A stretch of 10,958 bases of DNA from Bacteroidales bacterium (GTDB lineage: Bacteria > Bacteroidota > Bacteroidia > Bacteroidales > UBA932): contig JAFZLQ010000055.1 of the NCBI GenBank assembly GCA_017551425.1, forward strand, positions 1 to 10,958, written 5' to 3'. Position numbers and translations under genes: made by a program. The notes below the pieces were generated by a model, which saw nothing but the letters and a program-made list of their open reading frames with translations, was not told where the DNA came from and ran no database searches. Below, one piece after another: positions 1 through 6,231 of this stretch (position 1 is the first letter of the stretch; the number at the start of each line of letters is the position of its first letter).

Positions 1-329
1 AGGGGCACGCCGTCCAGCAGGAAGAGGTTGTCGTTGCCGTCGCCGCCGTGGACGTACAGGCCGGACATGAGCTCGTTGCCCGCGGCCACGCCGGGGAGCA
101 GCTGGAGCTGTTTGATTATGTCGGGCGTGCCGAACACCGCAATGCCGCTGCGCAGCTTCTCGCCGTCTATGCGCTGGAGGCCCGTCTGGGTGGTGTTGCG
201 CATTTTCTCCCTGACAGCGGTCACGTATGACGTGTCCAGGGTGTCACGGCGTTCAAGCTCCTGCGCCGACGCACTTGCAGCCGCCACGAGGACGGCTGCA
301 AGGATCAGCGGTATGCGGAAAACATTCAT
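1..329 (-). CDS. TonB-dependent outer-membrane receptor, N-terminal part (runs off left edge)
   Basis: About 109 residues are visible. They begin with a signal peptide: MNVFR, a hydrophobic run (IPLILAAVLVAAA), and a likely cleavage after ASASA before QELE. After a short linker comes a plug-domain pattern: an LRS...FGTPDIIKQLQLLPGV stretch, then LYVHGGDGNDNLFLLDGVP. This matches the TonB plug that occludes the barrel in SusC/FecA-type receptors, which import ligands across the outer membrane using TonB energy. The carboxypeptidase-regulatory-like domain common before the plug in Bacteroidota SusC proteins is absent here; only about 20 residues separate signal and plug. The ATG overlaps the serA stop codon by one base (TAATG), so it is probably translationally coupled to serA and belongs to the yigZ-serC-serA operon. 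The ligand cannot be deduced because the barrel lies outside the window. Confidence 0.85.
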   Translation of the reverse strand, partial: MNVFRIPLILAAVLVAAASASAQELERRDTLDTSYVTAVREKMRNTTQTGLQRIDGEKLRSGIAVFGTPDIIKQLQLLPGVAAGNELMSGLYVHGGDGNDNLFLLDGVP

Positions 330-1249
330 TATTTGTTGACCTGGAAGCGGGTGTTGCCGGTGGCGAAGTAGTCCACTATCTGGCGTGCCGCGGCAAGTCC
401 GGCGTTGATGTTGGCCTCGCTGGTCTGGGCGCCCATCTTCTTGGGCGTGGCAAAGACGCGAAGGCCGAACTTCTCCTGGAGTGCGGCGTAGTTGTCGGGC
501 ATTACGTCAGCAACGTATTTGAGGTCCGGACGATCCTCGAGGGCACGCATAAGTCCTTCTTCGTCAATGACTTCCTTGCGGGCGGTATTGACGAGCGTGG
601 CGCCCTTGGGCATGCGGGTGATGAGGTCGTAGCCGATGCTCTTTATGGTTGCGGGAAGGGCCGGGATATGGATGGACAGGTAGTCGCTGCAGGCGTAAAG
701 CTCCTCTACGGAATGCACGGGTTCTGCTCCGCCGGCCACTATCTGCTCGTCTGTGAGGAAGGGGTCGAGGGCGCTGATCTCCATGCCGAGGGCGCGTGCC
801 TTTGCGCCTACGAGACGGCCGACGTTGCCGTAGGCCTGTACGCCGAGGCGCTTGCCCTGGACCTCCGAGCCGGTGGCGGGAGTGAACTGGGTGCGGGCCA
901 TGAAAATCATGAGGGCTATGGCGAGCTCCGCCACTGCGTTGGAGTTCTGGCCAGGAGTGTTCATGACGACGATGCCGCGTGCGCTTGCCGCTGCCAGATC
1001 GACATTGTCGAAGCCGGCGCCGGCGCGCACCACTATCTTAAGCCTGGGAGCGGCGGCGATGACCTCCGCGGTGACTTTGTCCGAGCGGATTATCATGGCC
1101 TCCGCGTCTGCGACAGCTGCCACCAGGTCTTCCTGGGCGGCATATTTCTCGAACAGGACCACTTCATGTCCGGCGGCCTCGAGTATATCCTTGATGCCTT
1201 TGACAGCTACTGCCGCAAAGGGCTTCTGGGTTGCTAACAATACTTTCAT
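329..1249 (-). CDS. serA: D-3-phosphoglycerate dehydrogenase, short ACT-less type
   Basis: Cytoplasmic NAD-dependent enzyme that oxidises 3-phosphoglycerate to 3-phosphohydroxypyruvate, the first step of serine synthesis. The 306 residues cover only the substrate- and nucleotide-binding domains of the D-2-hydroxyacid dehydrogenase fold. The C-terminal ACT/serine-binding domain of E. coli SerA is missing, so feedback inhibition by serine through that domain is not expected. Visible motifs are VRAGAGFDNVDL (74-85), the Rossmann loop GVQAYGNVG (136-144, Ala in place of the first Gly of GxGxxG) and NTARKEVID with the catalytic-type Arg224. The usual catalytic His of TPHIG is replaced by Lys (TPKKMGAQT, Lys270/271), and the usual Glu falls at Asp252/Asn253. 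From memory, both the Bacteroides and the Entamoeba short enzymes share this Lys form, so it is a family trait and not decay. It follows serC by 9 nt and has a real Shine-Dalgarno sequence. Confidence 0.95.
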   Translation of the reverse strand: MKVLLATQKPFAAVAVKGIKDILEAAGHEVVLFEKYAAQEDLVAAVADAEAMIIRSDKVTAEVIAAAPRLKIVVRAGAGFDNVDLAAASARGIVVMNTPGQNSNAVAELAIALMIFMARTQFTPATGSEVQGKRLGVQAYGNVGRLVGAKARALGMEISALDPFLTDEQIVAGGAEPVHSVEELYACSDYLSIHIPALPATIKSIGYDLITRMPKGATLVNTARKEVIDEEGLMRALEDRPDLKYVADVMPDNYAALQEKFGLRVFATPKKMGAQTSEANINAGLAAARQIVDYFATGNTRFQVNK

Positions 1250-1254
1250 TTCCG

Positions 1255-1260
1255 CCTCCT
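1255..1260 (-). promoter_or_regulatory. Shine-Dalgarno sequence of serA, overlapping the serC stop
   Basis: On the minus strand the junction reads TAGGAGGCGGAAATG. AGGAGG lies 5 nt before the serA ATG, and its first two bases are also the last two of the serC TAG stop codon. This supports the ATG at 1249 as the start. Such a perfect site is uncommon in Bacteroidota, which mostly initiate without it, and none of the other starts in this window has one. A ribosome terminating on serC would sit directly over it. Confidence 0.6.
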
Positions 1261-2332
1261 ATTTATGAAGTTTCTCGAATTCCTGCATGCATGCGACGAG
1301 CGCCTCCACATCTTCCTGGGAGCAGGCGTTGTAAAGCGATGCGCGGAAGCCGCCGACGCTGCGGTGGCCCTTGAGGCCGATCATGCCGCGCTCCTTGGCG
1401 AAGGCGAGGAATTCGCCCTCGAGCTCTTCACGTCCCTCGGCGGGGATGAAGCAGACATTCATGATGGAACGGTCCTCCTTGTCTGCGGTGCCGCGGAAGA
1501 GGGAGTTGCGGTCGATCTCCGCATAGAGGGTGTCGGCCTTTTTCTGGTCGATGGCGTGCATCGCATCCAGGCCGCCGATGCCCTTGAGCCACTTGAGGGT
1601 CTCGTTCATCACGAAGATGGAGAACACGGGAGGGGTGTTGAACATGGAAAGCTTGTCAACGTGGGTGCGGAGGTCGAGCATCGTGGGGATATAGCGGCTG
1701 ACCTTGCCGAGAAGGTCTTTCTTGATGATGTAGAAGGTGACGCCGGCAGGGCCCGCGTTCTTCTGCGCGCCGCCGTAGATCATTGCGTACTTGCTCACAT
1801 CGACCTTGCGGCTGAGAATGTCGGAGGACATGTCTGCGATGAGGGGGACGGGGCAGTCGTAATCGGTCTTGATCTCCGTACCGTAGATGGTGTTGTTGGT
1901 GGTGATGTGCAGGTAGTCGATATCGGTGGGAATCTCGTAGCCCTTGGGGATGTAGCAGTAGTTGCGGTCCTTGGAGCATGCGATAGCGTATGCGTCGCCA
2001 ATGCCCTGGGCCTCTTTGAGTGCCTTGTGTGCCCAGACGCCGGTGTCGAGGTATGCGGCTTTCTTCTCAAGGAAGTTCATCGCCACGTAGAGGAAGCCGA
2101 GACTGGCGCCGCCGCCGAGGAACACTACCTCGTAGTCGTCGGGGATATTGAGGAGTTCTTTCCAGTTGGCACGGCATTCATCCATGACTGCGTCCCACTC
2201 CTTGGTGCGGTGGGAAATGGAAATGAGGGAGACACCGGTGCCGCTGAAATTCTTGAGGGCCTCGATGGAACGGTCGATCGCAACCTGCGGGAGCAGGCAG
2301 GGACCGGCATTGAAAACGTGTACTTTAGCCAT
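1259..2332 (-). CDS. serC: Phosphoserine aminotransferase
   Basis: PLP-dependent class V aminotransferase that converts 3-phosphohydroxypyruvate and glutamate to phosphoserine and 2-oxoglutarate, the second step of serine synthesis; many SerC enzymes also act in the PLP pathway. The 357-residue length is normal for the family. The N-terminus has the NAGPCLLP signature, followed by SISHRTKEW and LGGGASLGF (phosphate/PLP binding region). [11 protein letters not shown] and the PLP-binding lysine in [11 protein letters not shown] (Lys191) are intact. The C-terminus carries the [18 protein letters not shown] stretch typical of SerC substrate binding. The ATG lies 6 nt after the yigZ stop and has no Shine-Dalgarno sequence. 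It is co-oriented with serA downstream, so the product of SerA is used by the adjacent gene product. Confidence 0.97.
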   Translation of the reverse strand: MAKVHVFNAGPCLLPQVAIDRSIEALKNFSGTGVSLISISHRTKEWDAVMDECRANWKELLNIPDDYEVVFLGGGASLGFLYVAMNFLEKKAAYLDTGVWAHKALKEAQGIGDAYAIACSKDRNYCYIPKGYEIPTDIDYLHITTNNTIYGTEIKTDYDCPVPLIADMSSDILSRKVDVSKYAMIYGGAQKNAGPAGVTFYIIKKDLLGKVSRYIPTMLDLRTHVDKLSMFNTPPVFSIFVMNETLKWLKGIGGLDAMHAIDQKKADTLYAEIDRNSLFRGTADKEDRSIMNVCFIPAEGREELEGEFLAFAKERGMIGLKGHRSVGGFRASLYNACSQEDVEALVACMQEFEKLHK

Positions 2333-2338
2333 AGTGTA

Positions 2339-2941
2339 TTAATCTGATAATAGGGTTGCAAAAATAGGCAAAACGCCGGTTCTTTCCAAAAAATCCTGCT
2401 GCTGGGCCAGGCGCACCCGCACCTCTATGCTGCAGCTCTCCTGGAACGAGCGGTTGCGGGAGGGCAGGTCCATGTCCTTTATGAGCTTCATGACCTGTGG
2501 CATGGCGTCGTAGCCGAAGCTGATGGTGTACCAGCTGCCGGCGATCTTTTCCGTAACCGGAGCGTGCGAGAGGGCGTCCGAAGTGGATTCCTTGTATGCG
2601 CGGATGAGGCCCGGGACGCCGAGCTTGATGCCGCCGAAGTAGCGCACGACAATCACGAGGACGTCGCTCAGGCCCGCCGAGTCTATCTGCCCGAGTATGG
2701 GGCGGCCGGCCGAACCGGAAGGCTCGCCGTCGTCGGAAGCGCGCCAGACGGTGCCCCCGAGGCCCAGGCGGTAGGCGTAGCAATGGTGACGGGCGTCGTG
2801 GTATTCCTTGCGGGCCGCCGCGACCAGCGCCTTGACCTCGCTTTCCGTCTCTACGGGATAGGCAAAAGCTATGAAACGGCTGCCGAGCTCTTTGTACAGG
2901 CCCTCGCCGGGAGAAGAAATGCTTTTGTAGGTATCCGACAT
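2339..2941 (-). CDS. yigZ: YigZ/IMPACT family protein (UPF0029)
   Basis: A 200-residue protein of the YigZ/IMPACT family; the eukaryotic member IMPACT regulates GCN2, while the bacterial role is not settled. The N-terminal UPF0029 domain (about 1-130) shows the hallmarks GSRFIAFAYPV (20-30), DARHHCYAYRLG, DDGEPSGSAGRPIL and VVRYFGGIKLGVPGLIRAY. A DUF1949-like C-terminal domain covers about 135-200. Length and motif order are normal for the family. It is the first gene of the operon with serC and serA. The ATG at 2941 lies 7 nt after a TACATTTG box, which implies a very short or absent 5' leader. I see no biochemical link to serine synthesis, so the co-transcription may be incidental. Confidence 0.93.
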   Translation of the reverse strand: MSDTYKSISSPGEGLYKELGSRFIAFAYPVETESEVKALVAAARKEYHDARHHCYAYRLGLGGTVWRASDDGEPSGSAGRPILGQIDSAGLSDVLVIVVRYFGGIKLGVPGLIRAYKESTSDALSHAPVTEKIAGSWYTISFGYDAMPQVMKLIKDMDLPSRNRSFQESCSIEVRVRLAQQQDFLERTGVLPIFATLLSD

Positions 2942-2948
2942 TCCAGGC

Positions 2949-2956
2949 CAAATGTA
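2949..2956 (-). promoter_or_regulatory. Candidate -7 promoter box of the yigZ-serC-serA operon
   Basis: The minus strand reads TACATTTG, an exact match to the Bacteroidota -7 consensus TAnnTTTG. It ends 7 nt before the yigZ ATG. No clear TTG/TTTG -33 element lies 19-21 nt upstream; that position is T-rich (TTTTCTC). It is the only upstream signal I can see for this operon. Confidence 0.45.
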
Positions 2957-2979
2957 ATCATTTATTTTGAGAAAATGCC

Positions 2980-2987
2980 TATATTCG
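2980..2987 (+). promoter_or_regulatory. Weak candidate -7 box for the acidic-tail gene
   Basis: TATATTCG has one mismatch to TAnnTTTG and lies 25 nt before the ATG at 3013. No matching -33 element is present. It is the best plus-strand candidate in the 71-nt divergent intergenic region, but weak. Confidence 0.22.
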
Positions 2988-3012
2988 CAGTCGGTTAATT
3001 CGATTAGTCGCT

Positions 3013-3543
3013 ATGGTATATACGTACAGGGTCACACTCGAAGGCATCAAGGGCTTCTTCAGGGTTTACAGGATAAACGGAGACAACTCGCTTTACACTT
3101 TTCACAAGCAGCTTCGCTCAGACCTTGAGTTCACGGTAGATCAGCCCATACTCTTCAAGGCTTTCGACGCCGCCGGCAACGTGGCCGCGCGCTACGCGCT
3201 CACAGACCTCGGCTGCGGCACCGTAGATTCCGTATCCATCGCAAAGACAGTCAGGGACGGCATCGTCAAGTTCGTCTATTTCTACGACATAGCCGCCCGC
3301 AAGTACGTCATCGTCACCCTCGAGGCTGAGGAGCCCGGCTCCGTGGCAGGCCCCACCCTGGTCGAGAGCAAAGGTCCCATCCCCCTGGAGTTCGAGAACG
3401 GCTACGTAGCCTTCGAAGACCTCCCGCAGCAGCGCCGCCGCCTCCCCGGAGAAATCCCCGATGAAGACGACGACGATGACGAAGACGACGAAGAAGACTC
3501 CGACGACAAGGAAGAAATCGTTTACGAAGAGGACGAGGACTAA
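3013..3543 (+). CDS. Small protein resembling the pRiA4b ORF-3 family, with acidic C-terminal tail
   Basis: 176 residues with two parts. Residues 1-115 look like a compact alpha/beta domain opening MVYTYRVTLEGIKGFFRVYRI, then a DNSLYTFHKQL helix and, later, FVYFYDIAARKYVIVTLE. This spacing (opening strand pair, a D.sL..LH helix, an F.YfyD strand and a final ..LE strand) resembles Bacteroidota proteins annotated as plasmid pRiA4b ORF-3-like (MM3350-like fold), whose function is unknown. I propose this from the pattern only. Residues 147-176 are almost entirely Asp and Glu (PDEDDDDDEDDEEDSDD, then KEEIVYEEDED), presumably disordered and possibly binding a basic partner. There is no signal peptide or membrane span, so it is likely cytosolic. 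It is divergent from yigZ and monocistronic, and ends 26 nt before the 133-bp repeat. Confidence 0.82.
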   Translation: MVYTYRVTLEGIKGFFRVYRINGDNSLYTFHKQLRSDLEFTVDQPILFKAFDAAGNVAARYALTDLGCGTVDSVSIAKTVRDGIVKFVYFYDIAARKYVIVTLEAEEPGSVAGPTLVESKGPIPLEFENGYVAFEDLPQQRRRLPGEIPDEDDDDDEDDEEDSDDKEEIVYEEDED

Positions 3544-3569
3544 ATCAGCCTAAAGATGTAGCTACCTTC

Positions 3570-3702
3570 ACCGCCGCTCAAAGCCAAGTGCTTGATTGCC
3601 AGCAATAAACGCTATTCAGGGACCCTCTTTTTGGGGGTCCCTGAAATATCTATCCAACTGATTATCAGAGGGTTAATTTTGCGGGGCGATTCACTGCCTC
3701 TG
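3570..3702 (-). repeat. 133-bp repeat, copy 1 (inverted partner at 7990-8122)
   Basis: This aligns without gaps to the reverse complement of 7990-8122. There are 3 mismatches in 133 positions (3592, 3670 and 3692 here). It fills the convergent junction between the acidic-tail gene and the methyltransferase gene, and its last 12 bases (3691-3702) are the final three codons and stop of the methyltransferase. It contains an 11-bp perfect hairpin (3615-3645), the palindrome CTGATTATCAG (3658-3668) and ATTGCCAGCAAT (3595-3606). The ends are not inverted repeats of each other and no protein is encoded. The strand given is the direction of transcription of the gene it follows. Confidence 0.95.
3613..3647. 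terminator. Candidate bidirectional terminator hairpin in repeat copy 1
   Basis: TTCAGGGACCC (3615-3625) pairs perfectly with GGGTCCCTGAA (3635-3645). On the plus-strand RNA a G-U and a C-G pair extend it to 13 pairs closing a UUUUU loop. It sits between two convergent genes, where a bidirectional terminator is expected. No U-run follows the stem in either direction, so it does not fit a classical intrinsic terminator; the stem could instead stabilise mRNA 3' ends. Confidence 0.4.
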
Positions 3703-4605
3703 CCGTACGGCCTCGAAGAGAAGGATGGAGGCGCTGACGGAGACGTTGAGGGAATCCAGGCGGCCGAGCATCGGAATGCGGATGTGGGCGGTGGCGGCGC
3801 GGCGCCAGGCGTCGGACAGGCCGGTGCTTTCGGTACCCATCACAAGGGCGGTGCCGCGGCGCATGTCACAATCGTAATATAAAGATGAATCCTGCAGCTG
3901 CGCGGTGAGGATCTGAACCCCGCGGCGCTGCAGCCAGGGGATGGCGTCTGCGGTGCGGCAGGCCACGGTCGGTACGGTAAACACGGCGCCTACGGATGCG
4001 CGGATGACGTTGGGATTGTAGATGTCCGTGAGCGGGTCGCATACCAGGAGCGCGTCAGCTCCGGCGGCGTCTGCACTGCGGAGCACCGCGCCCAGGTTCC
4101 CGGGCTTTTCCACGCTCTCCAGAACTACTACCAGCGGATTCTCAGGGAGCTCCAGGTCGCTGAGTTTCAGGTCTTTGGCCTTCATCTCCGCGATGATTCC
4201 CTCCGTTCCTCCGCGGTACGCCACCTTGTCGTAAACTTCCTTGCTGACGTAGAAAACCCTTGCCGCCGTTTCCGGCGAAGGCGCAGCGGGACTCCCTCCA
4301 GAAACCGTGTCCACCCTCGGACACGTTAGAGGGAGGGGCCCACGCTTGCGTGGGAGGGATGAGCGAAGCGAAGTTTCGGGAGGGAGTTCCCCGGAGGCCG
4401 CAGTGGAAACGGCGGCAGAACCGTATATCTCCGGGCAGACAAAGACCGTGTCCGGCACGAAGCCGGAAGCGAGACAGTGCTCGTATTCACGGCGCCCTTC
4501 GACGACGAACAGCCCGCACTCGCGCCGCAGGGACGAATCCTTCTGCAGCGCAAGGAGGCGCTTGATCTTTGGATTCTGCGCTGAAGTGAGGGTCTCGGAG
4601 GGCAT
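3691..4605 (-). CDS. TrmH/SpoU family RNA 2'-O-methyltransferase with in-frame palindromic insert
   Basis: SAM-dependent methyltransferase of the SPOUT class, which 2'-O-methylates ribose in rRNA or tRNA; the exact target is not evident. The N-terminal L30e-like substrate-binding part starts SAQNPKIKRLLALQ and continues with FVVEGRREYEHCL. The SPOUT domain has LESVEKPGNLGAVLRSADAA (motif 1), LVMGTESTGLSD (motif 2) and IPMLGRLDSLNVSVSAS (motif 3, knot), ending FEAVRQRQ. All catalytic motifs are intact. At 304 residues it exceeds the roughly 255-265 residues I expect for the family. The excess is a Pro/Ser/Arg-rich low-complexity segment at about residues 63-115, between VFVCPEIYG and ARVFYVSKEVYDKVAYR, encoded by the palindromic element at 4261-4417. 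The stop lies inside the 133-bp repeat. It follows lysS by 47 nt and may be co-transcribed with it. Confidence 0.93.
   Translation of the reverse strand: MPSETLTSAQNPKIKRLLALQKDSSLRRECGLFVVEGRREYEHCLASGFVPDTVFVCPEIYGSAAVSTAASGELPPETSLRSSLPRKRGPLPLTCPRVDTVSGGSPAAPSPETAARVFYVSKEVYDKVAYRGGTEGIIAEMKAKDLKLSDLELPENPLVVVLESVEKPGNLGAVLRSADAAGADALLVCDPLTDIYNPNVIRASVGAVFTVPTVACRTADAIPWLQRRGVQILTAQLQDSSLYYDCDMRRGTALVMGTESTGLSDAWRRAATAHIRIPMLGRLDSLNVSVSASILLFEAVRQRQ
4261..4417 (-). repeat. MITE/RPE-like palindromic element inserted in frame in the methyltransferase gene
   Basis: The ends are a perfect 13-bp inverted repeat: TGCCGCCGTTTCC (4261-4273) against 4405-4417. A second pair on the same symmetry axis, ACTCCCTCCAGAAAC (4291-4305) against 4373-4387, matches at 14 of 15 positions. 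Inside are two hairpins: CGTGTCC/GGACACG (4306-4312 with 4319-4325) and CCCACGC/GCGTGGG (4339-4345 with 4348-4354). The reading frame of the host gene stays open across all of it. Element borders are inferred from the symmetry; I see no certain target-site duplication. No transposase is encoded. Confidence 0.7.
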
Positions 4606-4616
4606 ATTGTCGGTCT

Positions 4617-4647
4617 GTGAGATTTCTCGACTTCGCTCGAAATGACA
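4617..4647. repeat. Short dispersed-type palindromic repeat between lysS and the methyltransferase gene
   Basis: The 47-nt gap holds, on the minus strand, TCATTTCGAGCGAAGTCGAG followed by AAATCTCAC. It contains TCGA...TCGA around a six-base loop, plus GAGATTTCTC at its edge. From memory this motif recurs in intergenic DNA of Bacteroidota and Chlorobi genomes; only one copy is in this window. Its core GAGCGAAG also occurs inside the 4261-4417 element. It could act as a processing or attenuating hairpin between the two genes. Confidence 0.5.
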
Positions 4648-4652
4648 GGCGG

Positions 4653-6194
4653 CTATGCTTCTTCTTTTGCCTCAGCGGCAGAAGCGGCTTTCTCGGGTCT
4701 CATCTGCGGGAAGAAGAGGACGTCCTGGATGGTCGTCTGCCCGGTCATGAACATGGTCAGGCGGTCGATTCCCATGCCGAGGCCGGAGGTGGGAGGCATG
4801 CCGTACTCGAGTGCGCGCACGAAGTCCATGTCGATGTACATGGCCTCGTCGTCACCCTTGCTCTTGAGCGCGGCCTGCTCCTCGAAGCGTTCGAACTGGT
4901 CGATGGGATCGTTGAGCTCCGAGTAGGCGTTTGCCAGTTCCTTGCCGCACACGAAGAGCTCGAAACGCTCGGTGAGGCTGGGGTCTGTGCGGTGACGCTT
5001 TGTAAGCGGCGACATCTCGACAGGATAGTCGATGATGTAAGTAGGCTGAACGAGCTTCTCCTCGCAGTAGGCTCCGAAGATCGCGTCGATGAGCTTGCCC
5101 TTGCCCATTGAAGGCTCCACGGGGACGTCGAGCTTCTTGCAGGTGGCCCTCAGCTCGTCCTCGTCCATTCCCTTCACGTCCACTCCTGCATACTCCTTGA
5201 TTGCGTCGAGTATGGGCAGGCGCCTGTAGGGACCGGCAAAATCGACCTCGCGGCCGGCGATATCGACCTTTGTGCTGCCGTTTACGGTGAGCGCTATCTT
5301 CTCCAGCATCTTCTCCACGAAGGCCATCATCCAGTTGTAGTCCTTGTAGGCCACGTAGATCTCCATGCAGGTGAACTCGGGGTTGTGGGTCTTGTCCATG
5401 CCCTCGTTGCGGAAGTCCTTGGCGAACTCGTACACGCCGTTGTATCCGCCCACGATGAGCCTCTTGAGGTACAGTTCGTTGGCGATACGGAGGTACAGGG
5501 GGATGTCCAGCGCGTTGTGGTGAGTCACGAAGGGACGTGCCGTGGCGCCTCCCGGAATGCTTTGGAGGATAGGGGTTTCCACCTCGAGGCAGCCGGCGGC
5601 GTTGAAGTACTCGCGCATGGTGGCGATAATCCTGGCGCGCTTGACGAAGACTTCCTTGACCTTGGGGTTGACGATGAGATCGACGTAGCGCTGGCGGTAG
5701 CGGAGCTCGGGGTCCGTGACGGCGTCGAAGACCTGGCCCTCGGCCTCCTTGACTATGGGCAGCACGCGGAGCGACTTGCTCAGGAGGGTGAGCTCCAGGG
5801 CATGAACGCTGAGCTGGCCTGTCTGGGTGATGAAGGCGAAACCCTTGATTCCGATTATATCGCCGATGTCCAGAAGCTTCTTCCAGACGGTGTTGTACAT
5901 GGTCTTGTCTTCCCCGGGGCAGATTTCGTCCCGCTTGACGTAGATCTGTATGCGTCCGCTCTCGTCCTGGAGCTCGCCGAAGGAGGCTGCTCCCATGATG
6001 CGGCGGCTCATGAGGCGGCCTGCAATGCATACAGATGCGAAATTGCCCTTTTCCGGGCTGTAGCCTGCGGTTATTTCTGCGGCAGTGGCGTTTACGGGAT
6101 ACTCTGCTGCGGGGTAGGGCTCGATACCCAATTCTCTGAGCTTCGCCAGCGATTCGCGGCGGATTTGCTCCTGTTCGCTAAGTTCGATATTCAT
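4653..6194 (-). CDS. lysS: Lysyl-tRNA synthetase, class II
   Basis: Cytoplasmic enzyme that charges tRNA-Lys with lysine using ATP. With the start at 6194 ([10 protein letters not shown]) it has 513 residues, normal for the family. An N-terminal OB-fold anticodon-binding domain (about 50-150) includes [20 protein letters not shown]. The catalytic domain shows class II motif 1 around [17 protein letters not shown], motif 2 in [20 protein letters not shown] and motif 3 in [15 protein letters not shown]. The C-terminal [12 protein letters not shown] is followed by a short Ala/Glu-rich tail. An ATG at 6212 in the same frame is possible but would put the -7 box TACTTTTG (6202-6209) inside the gene, and the added MYFCTV has no family counterpart, so I prefer 6194. 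It is divergent from recJ. Confidence 0.97.
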   Translation of the reverse strand: MNIELSEQEQIRRESLAKLRELGIEPYPAAEYPVNATAAEITAGYSPEKGNFASVCIAGRLMSRRIMGAASFGELQDESGRIQIYVKRDEICPGEDKTMYNTVWKKLLDIGDIIGIKGFAFITQTGQLSVHALELTLLSKSLRVLPIVKEAEGQVFDAVTDPELRYRQRYVDLIVNPKVKEVFVKRARIIATMREYFNAAGCLEVETPILQSIPGGATARPFVTHHNALDIPLYLRIANELYLKRLIVGGYNGVYEFAKDFRNEGMDKTHNPEFTCMEIYVAYKDYNWMMAFVEKMLEKIALTVNGSTKVDIAGREVDFAGPYRRLPILDAIKEYAGVDVKGMDEDELRATCKKLDVPVEPSMGKGKLIDAIFGAYCEEKLVQPTYIIDYPVEMSPLTKRHRTDPSLTERFELFVCGKELANAYSELNDPIDQFERFEEQAALKSKGDDEAMYIDMDFVRALEYGMPPTSGLGMGIDRLTMFMTGQTTIQDVLFFPQMRPEKAASAAEAKEEA

Positions 6195-6201
6195 GACGGT
6201 A

Positions 6202-6209
6202 CAAAAGTA
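6202..6209 (-). promoter_or_regulatory. Candidate -7 promoter box of lysS
   Basis: The minus strand reads TACTTTTG, an exact TAnnTTTG match ending 7 nt before the lysS ATG at 6194, the same spacing as at yigZ. No TTG -33 element is seen 19-21 nt upstream. It helps decide the lysS start in favour of 6194 and suggests a near-leaderless transcript. Confidence 0.5.
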
Positions 6210-6223
6210 CAAAATATTTTTGT

Positions 6224-6231
6224 TATATTTG
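6224..6231 (+). promoter_or_regulatory. Candidate -7 promoter box of recJ
   Basis: TATATTTG matches TAnnTTTG exactly and ends 13 nt before the recJ ATG at 6245. It faces away from the lysS box, with 14 nt between the two. A CAAAA/TTTTG palindrome (6210-6222) lies at the centre. No -33 element is evident. Confidence 0.5.

Noticed and set aside
227..2347. Two long plus-strand open frames (227-1237 and 1265-2347) opposite serA and serC
   Set aside because: Their translations are low-information shadow sequences, whereas the minus-strand frames encode complete, motif-bearing SerA and SerC.
2942..3012. Riboswitch or tRNA in the yigZ divergent region
   Set aside because: Only 71 nt, with no cloverleaf or conserved aptamer pattern; promoter boxes are the only signals seen.
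6195..6212. Upstream lysS start at 6212 (adds MYFCTV)
   Set aside because: It would include the TACTTTTG -7 box in the coding sequence, and the extra residues do not resemble LysRS N-termini; [10 protein letters not shown] at 6194 does.
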